A stretch of DNA of 64,000 nucleotides from Campylobacter concisus (GCF_003049735.1 NZ_PIRM01000005.1:48271-112270); one strand, 5' to 3'. Numbered from the stretch's first letter, positions 1 to 9,276 are shown. Notes: generated by a model from the letters alone, not told the origin. A program made the numbers and translations.

Positions 1-2
1 GT

Positions 3-533
3 TTTATTTTTATAGCAAGGCTTCTTGCAGAAAAGGGAATATTTGAGTATTTAGAGGCAGCTAAAATCGTAAAAGAAAAATATAAAGATGTAAAGTTTTA
101 TATATTTGGTAGTTTTGATGAGCACAATCCATTTGGATTAACGCAAGAAGAACTAAAACCTTATCTTGATAGTGGCATAGTTATATATCCTGGTTTTGTA
201 AATGATATAAAAGAACGGATAGCGGATAGCTCCATTTTTGTCTTGCCTTCATATAGAGAAGGTGTGCCAAGAAGTACGCAGGAAGCCATGGCGATAGGAA
301 GGGCAGTAATAACCACAAATAGTGTAGGATGTAGAGAAACTGTTGAAGATAGTGTAAATGGGTTTTTGGTACAACCATTTGATAGTAAAATTTTGGCACA
401 AAAGATGATTTATTTTATACAAAATCCAGAAATGATAGTCCAAATGGGTATAGAAAGCAGAAAAATAGCTGAAGTAAAATTTAATATAAATGAAAAAAAT
501 GAAAGACTTGCAAAGATTATTATTGGGAAATAG
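3..533 (+). CDS. Glycosyltransferase family 4 (GT-B), C-terminal part; 5' end outside the window
   Basis: The reading frame is open from base 3 to the TAG at 531-533 (176 codons visible); the N-terminal half lies upstream of the window. The visible part is the nucleotide-sugar-binding Rossmann domain of a GT4 enzyme. It carries the strand-helix start ARLLAEKGI, the FYIFGSFDE strand, and the motif SYREGVPRSTQEAMAIGRAVI, which contains the conserved Glu positions (E-x7-E type) that hold the donor phosphates and ribose. Such enzymes add a sugar to a lipid-linked acceptor on the cytoplasmic face of the inner membrane. The type is close to those of Campylobacter glycan or polysaccharide loci (PglA/PglJ-like), but the exact sugar cannot be told from this fragment. 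A terminator follows immediately, so this is the last gene of its operon. Confidence 0.85.
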   Translation, partial: FIFIARLLAEKGIFEYLEAAKIVKEKYKDVKFYIFGSFDEHNPFGLTQEELKPYLDSGIVIYPGFVNDIKERIADSSIFVLPSYREGVPRSTQEAMAIGRAVITTNSVGCRETVEDSVNGFLVQPFDSKILAQKMIYFIQNPEMIVQMGIESRKIAEVKFNINEKNERLAKIIIGK

Positions 534-550
534 CACATTGCTATTTTTTT
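528..550 (+). terminator. Rho-independent terminator of the glycosyltransferase operon
   Basis: An 8-bp perfect stem (528-535 with 539-546) has a three-base loop CAT and runs into a T tract ending at 550. The stop codon of the glycosyltransferase is inside the left arm. This is a compact, typical Campylobacter terminator. Confidence 0.8.
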
Positions 551-578
551 ACTTTTTTAATTTATAGTATTAAAGATT

Positions 579-1029
579 TTAATTTAAAAATTTAGGCTTA
601 TCTTTAGCGGGCTTATCATGATTTAAATAATAAAACCAAGACAAGCTGGTTAGTTTTTTAAGCTAGACTTCTAACCCACTAGTCCACCAACTAGTTTTTA
701 TATTGTTCTTATTGGCCTTTTGTTTTAAAAATTCATCTTCCTCTTTTGTAGGTTTATATTCATCTTTGAAGAATTTTTCTTAGTATCAATCTTTTGCTCT
801 AGTATCTTTCTCTCATGAATTTTATATGTTGGCTTCAGTACTAAAGATAATTTCTAAAGCTAACGCTATATGCCCTATATCATAGTGGTAGCTTACACAT
901 TTTAGCTCTTTAGGAGTGCCAAGGAGTTTTTATGACGACATGTGAGTTGCAGATATTGACTAGGTAGTTTTCATCTTTACCGATAACTGCGAAGCAAGCG
1001 TTAGCTAATTCTAAATTTATCCATTGCAT
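579..1029 (-). pseudogene. Decayed protein gene of unknown family, several frameshifts and an in-frame stop
   Basis: On the minus strand an ATG at 1029 opens a frame whose residues 1-10 read MQWINLELAN, continuing through GKDENYLVNICNSHVV, and it breaks near 920. The next frame carries KELKCVSYHYDIGHIALAL, then a shift to YKIHERKILEQKID, then a shift to FFKDEYKPTKEEDEFLKQK and SWWTSGLEV. There follows one in-frame TAG (663-665), after which the same frame continues through LSWFYYLNHDKPAKDKP to a TAA at 579-581. The pieces are collinear and look like one protein of about 150 residues broken by at least three frameshifts and a nonsense change. I do not recognise the family. It is probably a remnant of an accessory gene next to the glycan locus. 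Confidence 0.5.
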
Positions 1030-1090
1030 TTACTGCTTATAAACAAATTTAATTACTAAAGAATTAAGCTAAATAAAATAGAAAATAAAA

Positions 1091-1096
1091 TATAAT
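1091..1096 (+). promoter_or_regulatory. -10 box of tRNA-Val
   Basis: A perfect TATAAT lies 12 bases before the first base of tRNA-Val, in an AT-rich stretch. No clear -35 box is seen, which is usual for Campylobacter sigma-70 promoters. Confidence 0.6.
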
Positions 1097-1107
1097 CCCA
1101 AATCTTT

Positions 1108-1183
1108 GGTCCCGTAGCTCAGTTGGTAGAGCACTACCTTGACATGGTAGTGGTCGATGGTTCGAGTCCATTCGGGGCCACCA
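1108..1183 (+). tRNA. tRNA-Val (anticodon GAC)
   Basis: The cloverleaf folds with a 7-bp acceptor stem (GGTCCCG with CGGGGCC), D-arm TAGCTCAGTTGGTAGAGCA, an anticodon loop with GAC, the T-loop TTCGAGT and an encoded CCA at 1181-1183. It stands alone, with its own -10 box, between a decayed gene and the symporter gene. Confidence 0.95.
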
Positions 1184-1257
1184 CTTCTAACAAAACATCC
1201 TAAACAAGAGATTTAAAAATTAATTATTAGTAAATTTTCTAAAGATGTGGTAAAGAT

Positions 1258-2691
1258 TTATTTCAAATAATCTTTCACATCATACTCTTTGCCAGCATCG
1301 TGATCTTTTAAAAGCTTTGCCACGATAGGGCTTAAAATGATGATGGCAATTAAATTTGGTACGACCATCAAGCCATTAAACATATCTGCTAGGCTCCAGA
1401 CAAAATCAACCTTTTGCAAGCTTCCCAAAAAGACAAAAACGACTACCAAAATTTGAAACGCTCTGACCGCTTTTGCCCCAAGAAGGTATCTTACGTTGAT
1501 CTCAGCAAAATAGTACCATCCAAGAATCGTTGTAAATGCAAAGAAAAATAGGCAAACAGCTACGAAACTATATCCGCCAACCTTGCCAAAGATATGCGAT
1601 GAGAAGGCTTCTTGCACTAAGGTTATACCTGTAAAGACTGCTTTACCATTTTCAAAGCTAATAACATTTGCAGTGAGCACTACAAAAACGGTTATATTTA
1701 AAACGATAAAAGTATCTACAAAGACGCTCATTATGCCAAGTACGGCTTGATCGACTGGGTGTTTGACGTTTGCAGCAGCGTGTGCGTGTGGAGTTGAGCC
1801 CATACCGGCTTCATTACTAAAAAGACCCCTTGCGATGCCGTATCTCATCGCAGCTGCTATGCTGGCTCCAGTAGCTCCACCCCACGCAGCTGAGGGATCA
1901 AATGCGGCTTTGTAGATAAGCAAAACTGCATCTGGGATTTCGTGAAAATTTAAAGCGATAATGATTAGTCCAACACCTACATAAAGCAAAGCCATCAAAG
2001 GCACAATCTTTTCAGCTACTCTTGCGATCGCCTTTACGCCACCTATAAAGATGACAGCGCAGACGATTGCTAAAAAAGCTCCAGTTATCCACTGAGGTAT
2101 ACCAAAGGCACCTTTAAAGCCGTCTGAGATCGAGTTTGCTTGCACCATATTTCCGATAAAGCCAAGTGCGATAATGATAGCGATAGCGAAAAATCCAGCT
2201 AAAATTTTTGCCCATTTTCCTTTTAATCCACGACTTATATAAAATGCCGGACCGCCTATCGTGTGCCCGCTATCGTCTTTTGTGCGGTAAATTTGAGCTA
2301 GGCAAATTTCAGCAAAATTTGTAGCCATGCCTAAAAACGCAGCGCACCACATCCAAAATATCGCTCCAGGACCACCCATGATAAGAGCTGTTGTCGCACC
2401 TACTAGATTGCCAGTGCCAACTTGTGCGGCGATTGCGGTTGCAACTGCTTGAAACTGGCTCATGCCAGCCTTGCCAGCAGCTTCGCCGTGAAGTGAGAAA
2501 TTCCCAAAAAGCTCTCTTAGACCCATTTTAAACTTAAAAATTTGAACAAACCCAAGCCTAATAGTAAAAAATAGTCCAGTGCCGCAAAGTAGGGTAATAA
2601 GGAAGTATGGACCCCAAAGAAATGAATTTATACTTTCAACACAATTATTTAAAATTTCAGCAAAATTTGTAGGCATTTTCTTGACTTTCAT
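1258..2691 (-). CDS. Sodium:alanine/glycine symporter, AGCS family
   Basis: A 477-residue inner-membrane protein with about ten to eleven hydrophobic segments. It matches the AGCS (AlsT/DagA-type) family, which imports alanine or glycine together with Na+. Family signposts seen are GPGAIFWMWCAAFLG near residue 106 and NEAGMGSTPHAHA near residue 294, in the expected order, and the length is normal for the family. The start chosen is the first ATG; a second ATG five codons later is almost as good, since neither has a strong ribosome site. It is monocistronic, followed by a stretch with only a remnant ORF. Campylobacters live largely on amino acids, so such a carrier is expected. The substrate preference cannot be read from sequence. 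Confidence 0.92.
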   Translation of the reverse strand: MKVKKMPTNFAEILNNCVESINSFLWGPYFLITLLCGTGLFFTIRLGFVQIFKFKMGLRELFGNFSLHGEAAGKAGMSQFQAVATAIAAQVGTGNLVGATTALIMGGPGAIFWMWCAAFLGMATNFAEICLAQIYRTKDDSGHTIGGPAFYISRGLKGKWAKILAGFFAIAIIIALGFIGNMVQANSISDGFKGAFGIPQWITGAFLAIVCAVIFIGGVKAIARVAEKIVPLMALLYVGVGLIIIALNFHEIPDAVLLIYKAAFDPSAAWGGATGASIAAAMRYGIARGLFSNEAGMGSTPHAHAAANVKHPVDQAVLGIMSVFVDTFIVLNITVFVVLTANVISFENGKAVFTGITLVQEAFSSHIFGKVGGYSFVAVCLFFFAFTTILGWYYFAEINVRYLLGAKAVRAFQILVVVFVFLGSLQKVDFVWSLADMFNGLMVVPNLIAIIILSPIVAKLLKDHDAGKEYDVKDYLK

Positions 2692-2811
2692 TGGTGTAGT
2701 TTAGAGAGCGAGTATATTTAAAAAAATATAAAATTAGAATAAATAAGAAAAATTTTTTAGCTTAGCTTAAAATTTTGTACTAGTTTTCGGCTTACTCATG
2801 GCAAGCGTGTT

Positions 2812-3105
2812 TTAGATGGCTTTTGTGAGAAATTTGCAATCTTTCTTGCATGAACATAACTTGGCAAAACGTACTTGGCTCTTAGTTTTGCTAAAAATCT
2901 TATAAAGCACGTTACAAGTAGCTTTGGCGTTAAATTTTGCTTCATTGTTATTTGTTAGATTTACCATATTTTGTCCGCTGTTTGACTTGCTGGTAGCCAG
3001 GCTCTGTGTCAAATTTTTCTCGCAGATCGCCGCCCAAAGCTGTTTAAAAATTTCTGGAAATCCGCTTGCTATGCCATAAGCCGTCGTTAATCTACCCCAA
3101 GGCAC
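2812..3105 (-). pseudogene. Probable remnant of a protein of unknown function
   Basis: The frame is open further upstream (to about 3160) without a good start. At 3105 there is only a GTG, lacking a clear ribosome site. The first part, with the motif PWGRLTTAYGIASGFPEI, looks like a conserved domain end, whereas the remainder is Lys/Cys/Asn-rich and looks like out-of-frame read-through. I therefore read it as the leftover of a decayed gene rather than an active one. I do not recognise the family with certainty. It lies between the symporter gene and rarA, both on the same strand, and does not appear to be coupled to either. Confidence 0.35.
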
Positions 3106-3163
3106 GTATTCTATCTTTAAATTTAAAACAGCCCTTTCAAATTGACAGAGTAAAGCCTAATAT

Positions 3164-4348
3164 TTAACCCTTGGATTTTATTTTCTCTAGCCACTCATTT
3201 AGCGTTTTTTCAAAGCCTATGCCCTTGCTTTTGTAAAAAACGAGCGGTTTTTCTAGGTATTTTTGCTCGACCCAGCCGCCAAAATCATGCGGATAAAGGT
3301 AGTCTTTGCTCTCTTTTGTGTGATTTTTTAGGTATGGTGGAATCTTTAAAATTTCTTCGCTTTGCACGTATCTTAGAGCGGCATTTATCGCGTTGTAGCT
3401 GGAGTTTGACTTTGGCGAGCTAGCTAGATAGATAGCACACTGAGCCAGTATGATCCTAGCCTCTGGAAAGCCTATCTCTTTTACCGCGCTTAGCGTGCTT
3501 GCGGCTAAATTTAGCGCATGTGGGTTTGCATTGCCGATGTCTTCGCTGGCAAATATCGCCATCCTTCTGGCGATGAAGTCCGCACTCTCGCCAGAGTCTA
3601 TGAGCCTTGCGAGATAGTATATGACGGCGTTTTCGTCGCTTCCACGCAGGCTTTTTATAAAAGCGCTTGCTAGCTCGTAGTGCGTGTCGTCCTCTTTTGC
3701 CCCCTCTTTTAAGGCGTTTTGGCGAAGTGTTTTTAAATTTTCTAGGCTCACATTTTCATCAAGCGTGATGGCAAATTCTAGTAAATTTAGCATAGCTCTT
3801 GCGTCACCGCCGCTACTTTTAAAGAGATACTCCTTCGCCTCCTCGTCAATGCTAAATGAAATTTGCTCTCTTATCTTGCCAAGAAGCTCCTCAAAATCGC
3901 CACTGCTAAGCGGTCTAAACTCAAAGAGCATCGAGCGACTTCTGATGCCTGAGCTTAGCGTGAAAAAGGGATTTTCCGTGCTAGCGCCGATGACTAGGGC
4001 TTTGTAGTTTTCCATGGGGATGAGTAGCGCTTCTTGTTGGGTTTTGCTAAGTCTGTGGATCTCGTCTATGAAAAAGAGTGGTTTATTTAGGGCGTTTTCG
4101 TAGTTTTTTAAAATTTTACGAAAGTCATCTATCTTTAAATTTCCGCCGTCAAACTCGTAAAAGTCGTAGTTTGCCCCGCTTGCCACTGCTCTTGCAAAGC
4201 TTGTCTTGCCACAGCCTGCTGGACCATAAAATATGGAGTGCGGGATTTTGCTAGAGGCTATAAATTTTAAAAATGCCGCTTTAACCACTTTTTGACCGCA
4301 AATTTCATCTAAATTTTTTGGTCTAAACATCAGTGCAAGTGAGCTCAA
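3164..4348 (-). CDS. rarA: Replication-associated recombination protein A (RarA/MgsA), AAA+ ATPase
   Basis: A 394-residue AAA+ protein of the clamp-loader clade. Walker A is GPAGCGKTS near residue 43, Walker B with the DE pair is FIDEIHR near residue 93, sensor 1 is GASTEN, and the C-terminal RarA tetramerisation region follows (YALN-type helices, then PHDFGGWVEQKYL). RarA acts at stalled replication forks with RecA and SSB; in E. coli it is a homotetramer that unwinds duplex ends. The start is the ATG that overlaps no other gene, 11 bases downstream of the end of the Nim-like gene, so the two are probably co-transcribed. Slightly shorter than E. coli RarA (447) but normal for Campylobacterota. 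Confidence 0.93.
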   Translation of the reverse strand: MSSLALMFRPKNLDEICGQKVVKAAFLKFIASSKIPHSIFYGPAGCGKTSFARAVASGANYDFYEFDGGNLKIDDFRKILKNYENALNKPLFFIDEIHRLSKTQQEALLIPMENYKALVIGASTENPFFTLSSGIRSRSMLFEFRPLSSGDFEELLGKIREQISFSIDEEAKEYLFKSSGGDARAMLNLLEFAITLDENVSLENLKTLRQNALKEGAKEDDTHYELASAFIKSLRGSDENAVIYYLARLIDSGESADFIARRMAIFASEDIGNANPHALNLAASTLSAVKEIGFPEARIILAQCAIYLASSPKSNSSYNAINAALRYVQSEEILKIPPYLKNHTKESKDYLYPHDFGGWVEQKYLEKPLVFYKSKGIGFEKTLNEWLEKIKSKG

Positions 4349-4358
4349 ATTTTTTCCT

Positions 4359-4886
4359 TTACTTTGCTGGTTTTGGCAAAATTTTAGCTTTCGCGCTAAG
4401 ACTTTCTATCTTAAACTCATAAATTTTAGTGATCTTTAACCCATACTGAGCCGCTGTTTCAAAGGTACTCATCGCGTAGGCTGTGTATTTTAGGCTGAGG
4501 ATTTTTAAAATTTCATATTTTTTAGCCTCGTCTGTGATCTCGTAAACTCTAGTTTTTGCGATGGCACTTTTGTACTCAGTCGTAAAAACCTTGCCTCCAA
4601 GCGCCTTGCCATCGTCTTTTATTGCATCTAGCTCGCTTTCGCTTAGATGCGGGACTTTGTTAAAACTAACGCAGACAAACTCTACTTTTCGTCCATCTTG
4701 AAGTAGTTTTGCCTTACAGCCAGCGGTAGCTCCGTGTATAAAAATGCTCTCACCAACCCTAACTGGCGAGATCGGCACGCTAAAAATTTCTCCCTCATCA
4801 TCCACGCATGAGATCACCGCGTATTCGCAATCATCGATAATCTCAAGTGCCTCATCGCGACTAAGCTCTCTATCTTTTCGCCTCAT
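4359..4886 (-). CDS. Pyridoxamine 5'-phosphate oxidase-like flavoprotein (Nim-like)
   Basis: A 175-residue split-barrel protein. The N-terminus MRRKDRELSRDEALEII, the following strand YAVISCVDDEGEIFSVPISPV and the segment IFIHGATAGCKAKLL are the pattern of the NimA/NimB 5-nitroimidazole-resistance-related PNPOx-like family. These bind FMN or haem and are redox proteins; many chromosomal members have no link with drug resistance. No signal peptide, so it is cytoplasmic. AAGGA stands just before the ATG. It lies 10 bases upstream of rarA on the same strand. The fold assignment is firm; the reaction is unknown. Confidence 0.8.
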   Translation of the reverse strand: MRRKDRELSRDEALEIIDDCEYAVISCVDDEGEIFSVPISPVRVGESIFIHGATAGCKAKLLQDGRKVEFVCVSFNKVPHLSESELDAIKDDGKALGGKVFTTEYKSAIAKTRVYEITDEAKKYEILKILSLKYTAYAMSTFETAAQYGLKITKIYEFKIESLSAKAKILPKPAK

Positions 4887-4965
4887 TTTTCATCCTTTTT
4901 TTGCAAAATATTTTAAAATTTAAGTGCTTAAAGGCTAGTATAACGCAAAAATTTCAAGGAAAAAT

Positions 4966-5259
4966 ATGAAAAAATCTCTAATTTTTGCCCTTTTGCTGGG
5001 TGTAAATTTATTTGGTGTAAGCGAGGTTTGCAAGGAGTATGTCAAGCAAAGTAGGCTCTATCTTGACGAGCTTTATGCCAAAGAGAGCAAACGACTTGCA
5101 GGTGATGAGAAGGCGCTAAGGCTTTTTGAGCTTAAATTTGACGAGTTTAAGCAAAGACAAATCGGCCAAGAGGCGATGATAATGCAAAATAAAGACGAGA
5201 AATTTTGCAAAAGCGAGCTAGAAAAGGTAAATAAGCTTCTTTCTGAGCTTAAAAAATAG
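4966..5259 (+). CDS. Small periplasmic protein of unknown function
   Basis: A 97-residue protein with a clear signal peptide (MKKSLIFALLLGVNLFGVSEVC). The mature part is about 80 residues, highly charged, predicted all-helical, with two Cys residues (near positions 22 and 73) that could form a disulphide. It resembles small DUF5339-type periplasmic proteins of Campylobacter, but that link is only from the general look. AAGGA precedes the ATG. Divergent from the Nim-like gene and convergent with ung, whose stop lies two bases away. Function unknown. Confidence 0.65.
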   Translation: MKKSLIFALLLGVNLFGVSEVCKEYVKQSRLYLDELYAKESKRLAGDEKALRLFELKFDEFKQRQIGQEAMIMQNKDEKFCKSELEKVNKLLSELKK

Positions 5260-5260
5260 C

Positions 5261-5953
5261 TCAAATTTTAGCGTTTAAGTCCCACTCGATGGGCGTTTTG
5301 CCGTGGTTTGCTAGGTAGATATTTGCCTTTGAAAAGTGCCTGCAGCCAAAAAATGCCCCACGAGCTAGCGGACTTGGGTGGGCTGCTTCTAAAATGAGGT
5401 GCTTGCTAGCAGCTATAAGTGGCGCTTTTGCCTTGGCTGGGTTGCCCCAGAGCATGAAAACTACGTTTTGTAAATTTTCACTTATCTTTCTTATAACTGC
5501 GTCAGTAAAACCCTGCCAACCAAAGCTTGCATGAGAATTTGCCGCTCCAGCGCTAACACTTAAAGTTGAGTTTAGTAGTAGCACGCCTTGCTTTGCCCAT
5601 TTTGTGAGATCACCACTATTTGGCTCTTTTATGCCAAGATCAGCGTAAATTTCTTTATAGATATTTACAAGGCTTGGCGGGACTTTTACGTCACTAGGCA
5701 CTGAAAAGCTTAATCCCATGGCTTGATTTGCACCGTGGTATGGATCTTGGCCTAGGATGACGACCTTGATAGAGTGAAACGGCGTTAGATTAAATGCGTT
5801 AAATATAAGCGCACTTGGTGGATAGACGACGCCAGCGCTCTTTGCTTTTAAGAAATTTTCTTTGATGCGAGCGAAATTTTCACTCAAAAACTCATCTTTT
5901 AGCACCTCTTTCCAGCTTGGCTCGATCTTTACATCGTCTAAATTTATTTGCAT
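5261..5953 (-). CDS. ung: Uracil-DNA glycosylase
   Basis: A 230-residue family 1 uracil-DNA glycosylase that removes uracil from DNA as the first step of base-excision repair. The water-activating motif GQDPYHG (near residue 68) has the catalytic Asp. Other motifs are GLSFSVP, LLLNSTLSV for the uracil pocket, and HPSPLA (near residue 191) with the catalytic His. The length is normal. The start MQINLDDVKI is the only sensible ATG. Convergent with the small periplasmic gene; its promoter region is shared with the divergent YbaK-like gene. Confidence 0.97.
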   Translation of the reverse strand: MQINLDDVKIEPSWKEVLKDEFLSENFARIKENFLKAKSAGVVYPPSALIFNAFNLTPFHSIKVVILGQDPYHGANQAMGLSFSVPSDVKVPPSLVNIYKEIYADLGIKEPNSGDLTKWAKQGVLLLNSTLSVSAGAANSHASFGWQGFTDAVIRKISENLQNVVFMLWGNPAKAKAPLIAASKHLILEAAHPSPLARGAFFGCRHFSKANIYLANHGKTPIEWDLNAKI

Positions 5954-6017
5954 TTTCCTGCCTTTTGTAAGTTTTAGCAGTATAATTTTAACTAAAATTT
6001 ATCTAAAGGAAAGAGCT

Positions 6018-6584
6018 GTGTCAGAGCAAATTTTTAATAAGATCTATGAGCTTCTTAGCAAGAATGAAGCTAAATTTAAAGTTCTAAATCATGAGAGTGC
6101 GACCACTTCAGAAGAGGTGGCAAAACTTAGGGGAACAAAGATGAGCCAAGGTGCAAAGGCTCTAGTTTGCTCTATAAAAGGGGTAGATGAGGAGAAATTT
6201 AGGAAAATTTTTAAAGATGAAAATGTGCTAAATGATTATTTGCTAAGTGATGAAAAGCCAGCGATGAAGGCTGGTAAAATTTATATTTTGGCTATTTTGC
6301 CAGCCGATATGCAAGCAAATCTTGATAGCTTGACACAAAAATTTGACGGCAAAAGGGCAAGCCTAGCTAGTCCAGATGAAGTTTTGGCATTGACAGATTG
6401 TGTTTTTGGTTCAGTGCCGCCATTTAGCTTTCATAAAAATTTACACATTGTAGTTGATGAAAGGTTGCTACAAAGAAACGATGAGATCGCATTTAATGCG
6501 GGACTACTTGATAGATCGATCATTTTAAATACAAAAGATTATACAAAGATAGTACGGCCAACGCTAATAAATTTTGCAGAATAA
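6018..6584 (+). CDS. YbaK/EbsC-type aminoacyl-tRNA deacylase domain protein
   Basis: The frame stays open from 5862, but that upstream part overlaps ung antisense. The likely start is the GTG at 6018 (MSEQIFNKI), behind AAAGGAAAG, giving 188 residues. The protein is a YbaK/prolyl-tRNA-synthetase-associated domain: HESATTSEEVAKLRGT, the Lys-containing strand KALVCSIKG, and GSVPPFSF toward the C-terminus. Such proteins hydrolyse mischarged tRNAs in trans (for example Ala- or Cys-tRNA-Pro). This one is longer than stand-alone YbaK (about 160) and is nearer the free-standing editing type. The exact mischarged substrate is unknown. Divergent from ung. Confidence 0.8.
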   Translation: MSEQIFNKIYELLSKNEAKFKVLNHESATTSEEVAKLRGTKMSQGAKALVCSIKGVDEEKFRKIFKDENVLNDYLLSDEKPAMKAGKIYILAILPADMQANLDSLTQKFDGKRASLASPDEVLALTDCVFGSVPPFSFHKNLHIVVDERLLQRNDEIAFNAGLLDRSIILNTKDYTKIVRPTLINFAE

Positions 6585-6586
6585 AA

Positions 6587-6614
6587 AGTGCTAGGCTAAC
6601 CACTTCCTAGCACT
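6587..6614 (+). terminator. Stem-loop after the YbaK-like gene
   Basis: A 9-bp perfect stem, AGTGCTAGG (6587-6595) with CCTAGCACT (6606-6614), has a 10-base loop and begins three bases after the stop codon. The T tract is poor on the plus strand, so it may be a transcript-end stabiliser more than a classic terminator. Confidence 0.55.
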
Positions 6615-6933
6615 AAATATTGTCGGGAGAAAAATGAATTTAAATAATGCAAAGACGAGAAATTGCTAAATTCATTTCAAGAACAAATATTATCAGGCAT
6701 AATCTTAAAATATAATAAATTATATAAACAAAAAGCTTTAAATTTAGGGATTTATATATTTAAATATAAATATATATATTTTATAAATAAATTTATAGAT
6801 CAAAGCTTGTGGATTTAAAAAGAATTTATAAAAATTTGCTTAGTAAATATTAAGTTTAGCTTAAAGCCCATTTAGATAAAATCCTTAATCGTTCTTTTAT
6901 CGTAAAAAAGACAATTTGATATAAGGAAAAACA
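6615..6933 (+). other. Intergenic region, thrS leader
   Basis: About 320 bases of very AT-rich sequence with no gene. It must hold the thrS-infC promoter; GATAAAAT near 6874 is a candidate -10 box. The ribosome site is AAGGA, 11 bases before the thrS ATG. No T-box or obvious tRNA-like operator was found. Confidence 0.4.
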
Positions 6934-8754
6934 ATGAGCGATATCATCGCATACAAACTAAATGGCGAAATAGTCGATACTCAAAGTATCGCAGGGCGTG
7001 AGAGTAGTGCTGAGCCTATCTATTTTGACAACTCAAAAGAGGCACTACACGTTATCAGACACTCCTGTGCGCACCTCATGGCACAAGCTATCAAATCACT
7101 CTATCCAAAGGCGAAATTCTTTGTCGGACCAAACGTAGAAGATGGATTTTATTATGATTTTAGAGTTGATGATGAGGGCACGAAGCTAGGCGAAAGCGAT
7201 CTAGCAGCGATCGAAGAAAAAATGAAAGAGCTTGCTGAGAAGAAAATTGATATCATCAAAACCTGCTCAACCAAAGCTAATATGAGCGATAAATTTAAAG
7301 ATGACGACCTAAAGCAAGAGGTCTTAAAAAGAATTCCAGATGGTGAAGTGAGCAGCTATTCGCAAGGCGATTTTGAGGATCTTTGCCGTGGACCACACGT
7401 ACCAAATACTAAATTTTTAAAATTTTTCAAGCTTACACGCGTGGCTGGAGCTTATCTTGGCGGCGATGAGAGCCGTGAGATGCTAACTAGAATTTATGGC
7501 ACAGCATATGCAGACAAAGAGAGCCTAAAAGAGCACATCCGTATCATCGAAGAGGCCAAAAAGCGTGACCATAGAAAACTTGGTACAGAGATGAAGCTGT
7601 TTACTTTTGATGAAGAAGTGGGTGGCGGCTTGCCGATCTGGTTACCAAATGGTGGACGCTTGCGCTCGAAGTTAGAGCAAATTTTATATAAAGCCCACCG
7701 CGACCGTGGCTATGAGCCAGTGCGAGGTCCTGAGCTTTTAAAGGCTGATGTTTGGAGAAGAAGCGGTCACTACGCAAACTACAAAGAAAATATGTACTTT
7801 ACGACGATCGACGAGACAGAGTATGGCATCAAGCCGATGAACTGCGTTGGTCACATCAAAGTTTATCAAAGTGATATCAGGTCTTACCGCGATCTACCGC
7901 TTAAATTTTTCGAATACGGCGTAGTGCATCGCCATGAAAAAAGCGGTGTGCTTCACGGGCTTTTCAGAGTGCGCGAATTTGCCCAGGACGACTCGCACAT
8001 CTTTTGTATGCCAAGCCAAATCAAAGAAAATATCCTAGAAATTTTAAAATTTGCCGGCAAAATAATGGAAAATTTTGGCTTCCACTACGAGATGGAAATT
8101 TCAACCAAGCCTGCAAAAGCGATCGGCGGAGATGAAATTTGGGAAACGGCGACCAAAGCGCTAAAAGAAGCTCTTGATGAAAATGGCTTTAAATACGGTA
8201 TCGATGAGGGCGGTGGCGCATTCTACGGTCCAAAAATCGACATTAAGATCACTGATGCGCTTAAGAGAAAGTGGCAGTGCGGCACGATACAAGTTGATTT
8301 TAACTTGCCAGAGCGCTTTGATCTAGGATACATCGATGCAAACAACGAAAGACAACGCCCCGTAATGCTTCACAGAGCACTGCTTGGCAGTTTTGAGAGA
8401 TTCATAGGAATTTTACTTGAGCACACTGCTGGTGAGCTACCATTTTTTATCGCTCCTACGCAAGTCGTCATTGTACCTATTAGCGACGCACATTTAGACT
8501 ACGCAAAAGAAATTTCACGCGAGCTAAGAAAGATCAATATCGATAGCGAGATTGCAAGTAAAAATGAGAGTTTAAATAAAAGAATAAGAACGGCTGAAAA
8601 ACAAAGGGTGCCTATGATAGTCGTGCTAGGTGACAACGAAGTAGCGAACAAGAGCGTTGCGCTACGCGACAGACAGGCTAGGACGCAGAGCGATATGAGC
8701 TTGGCGGAATTTATAAATTTAACGAAGGAGAAACTTAGTGAGGTACATTTTTGA
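6934..8754 (+). CDS. thrS: Threonine-tRNA ligase
   Basis: A 606-residue class II threonyl-tRNA synthetase that charges tRNA-Thr in the cytoplasm. The editing domain begins with the HSCAH motif near residue 44. That is earlier than in E. coli, so the N-terminal TGS domain is reduced to a stub. The catalytic core has motif 2 around [11 protein letters not shown], the zinc ligands Cys (MNCVGH) and His (DSHIFC and MLHRALLG), and motif 3 [13 protein letters not shown]. The anticodon-binding domain follows ([14 protein letters not shown] to VVLGDNE). Its last four bases TTGA overlap the infC start, the classic thrS-infC coupling of bacteria. Confidence 0.98.
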   Translation: MSDIIAYKLNGEIVDTQSIAGRESSAEPIYFDNSKEALHVIRHSCAHLMAQAIKSLYPKAKFFVGPNVEDGFYYDFRVDDEGTKLGESDLAAIEEKMKELAEKKIDIIKTCSTKANMSDKFKDDDLKQEVLKRIPDGEVSSYSQGDFEDLCRGPHVPNTKFLKFFKLTRVAGAYLGGDESREMLTRIYGTAYADKESLKEHIRIIEEAKKRDHRKLGTEMKLFTFDEEVGGGLPIWLPNGGRLRSKLEQILYKAHRDRGYEPVRGPELLKADVWRRSGHYANYKENMYFTTIDETEYGIKPMNCVGHIKVYQSDIRSYRDLPLKFFEYGVVHRHEKSGVLHGLFRVREFAQDDSHIFCMPSQIKENILEILKFAGKIMENFGFHYEMEISTKPAKAIGGDEIWETATKALKEALDENGFKYGIDEGGGAFYGPKIDIKITDALKRKWQCGTIQVDFNLPERFDLGYIDANNERQRPVMLHRALLGSFERFIGILLEHTAGELPFFIAPTQVVIVPISDAHLDYAKEISRELRKINIDSEIASKNESLNKRIRTAEKQRVPMIVVLGDNEVANKSVALRDRQARTQSDMSLAEFINLTKEKLSEVHF

Positions 8755-9269
8755 GTAAGGAAAATGAAGTATTGCTCAATGAGGACATAAGGGCGAGAGA
8801 GGTAAGATGTGTAGGGGATGATGGCACGGCATACGGTGTCATCTCAAGAGAAGAGGCTTTAGAGATCTCAAATAAGCTTGGGCTTGATCTAGTGCTTATA
8901 GCGCCAGATGCGAAGCCGCCAGTTTGCAAAATAATGGACTATGGTAAATTCCGTTATCAGCAAGAGAAAAAGCAAAAAGAGGCCAAGAAAAAGCAAAAAA
9001 CCATCGAGATAAAAGAGATAAAACTCTCTGTCAAGATCGCCCAAAACGATATAAACTACAAGGTTAAACACGCAAGCGAGTTTTTGCAAGATGGCAAACA
9101 CGTTAAATTTCGTGTATTTTTAAAGGGTCGCGAGATGAGCACTCCAGAAGCTGGCGTAGCTATGCTTGAGAAGGTCTGGGAAATGATAAAAAATGAAGCT
9201 GATCGCGATAAAGAACCTATGATAGAAGGTCGTTATGTAAATATGCTTGTAACTCCAAAAAAGGGTTAA
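8751..9269 (+). CDS. infC: Translation initiation factor IF-3
   Basis: A 172-residue protein with the two IF-3 domains joined by a Lys-rich linker: N-domain [17 protein letters not shown] and [22 protein letters not shown], linker [14 protein letters not shown]-domain [16 protein letters not shown] to [12 protein letters not shown]. It binds the 30S subunit and enforces start-codon choice. The start is TTG at 8751, inside the thrS stop region (TTGA overlap). A non-ATG start fits the known feedback control of infC, in which IF-3 rejects its own poor start codon. In E. coli that codon is AUU; the use here is inferred. Confidence 0.96.
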   Translation: MSKENEVLLNEDIRAREVRCVGDDGTAYGVISREEALEISNKLGLDLVLIAPDAKPPVCKIMDYGKFRYQQEKKQKEAKKKQKTIEIKEIKLSVKIAQNDINYKVKHASEFLQDGKHVKFRVFLKGREMSTPEAGVAMLEKVWEMIKNEADRDKEPMIEGRYVNMLVTPKKG

Positions 9270-9276
9270 ATTCTCA

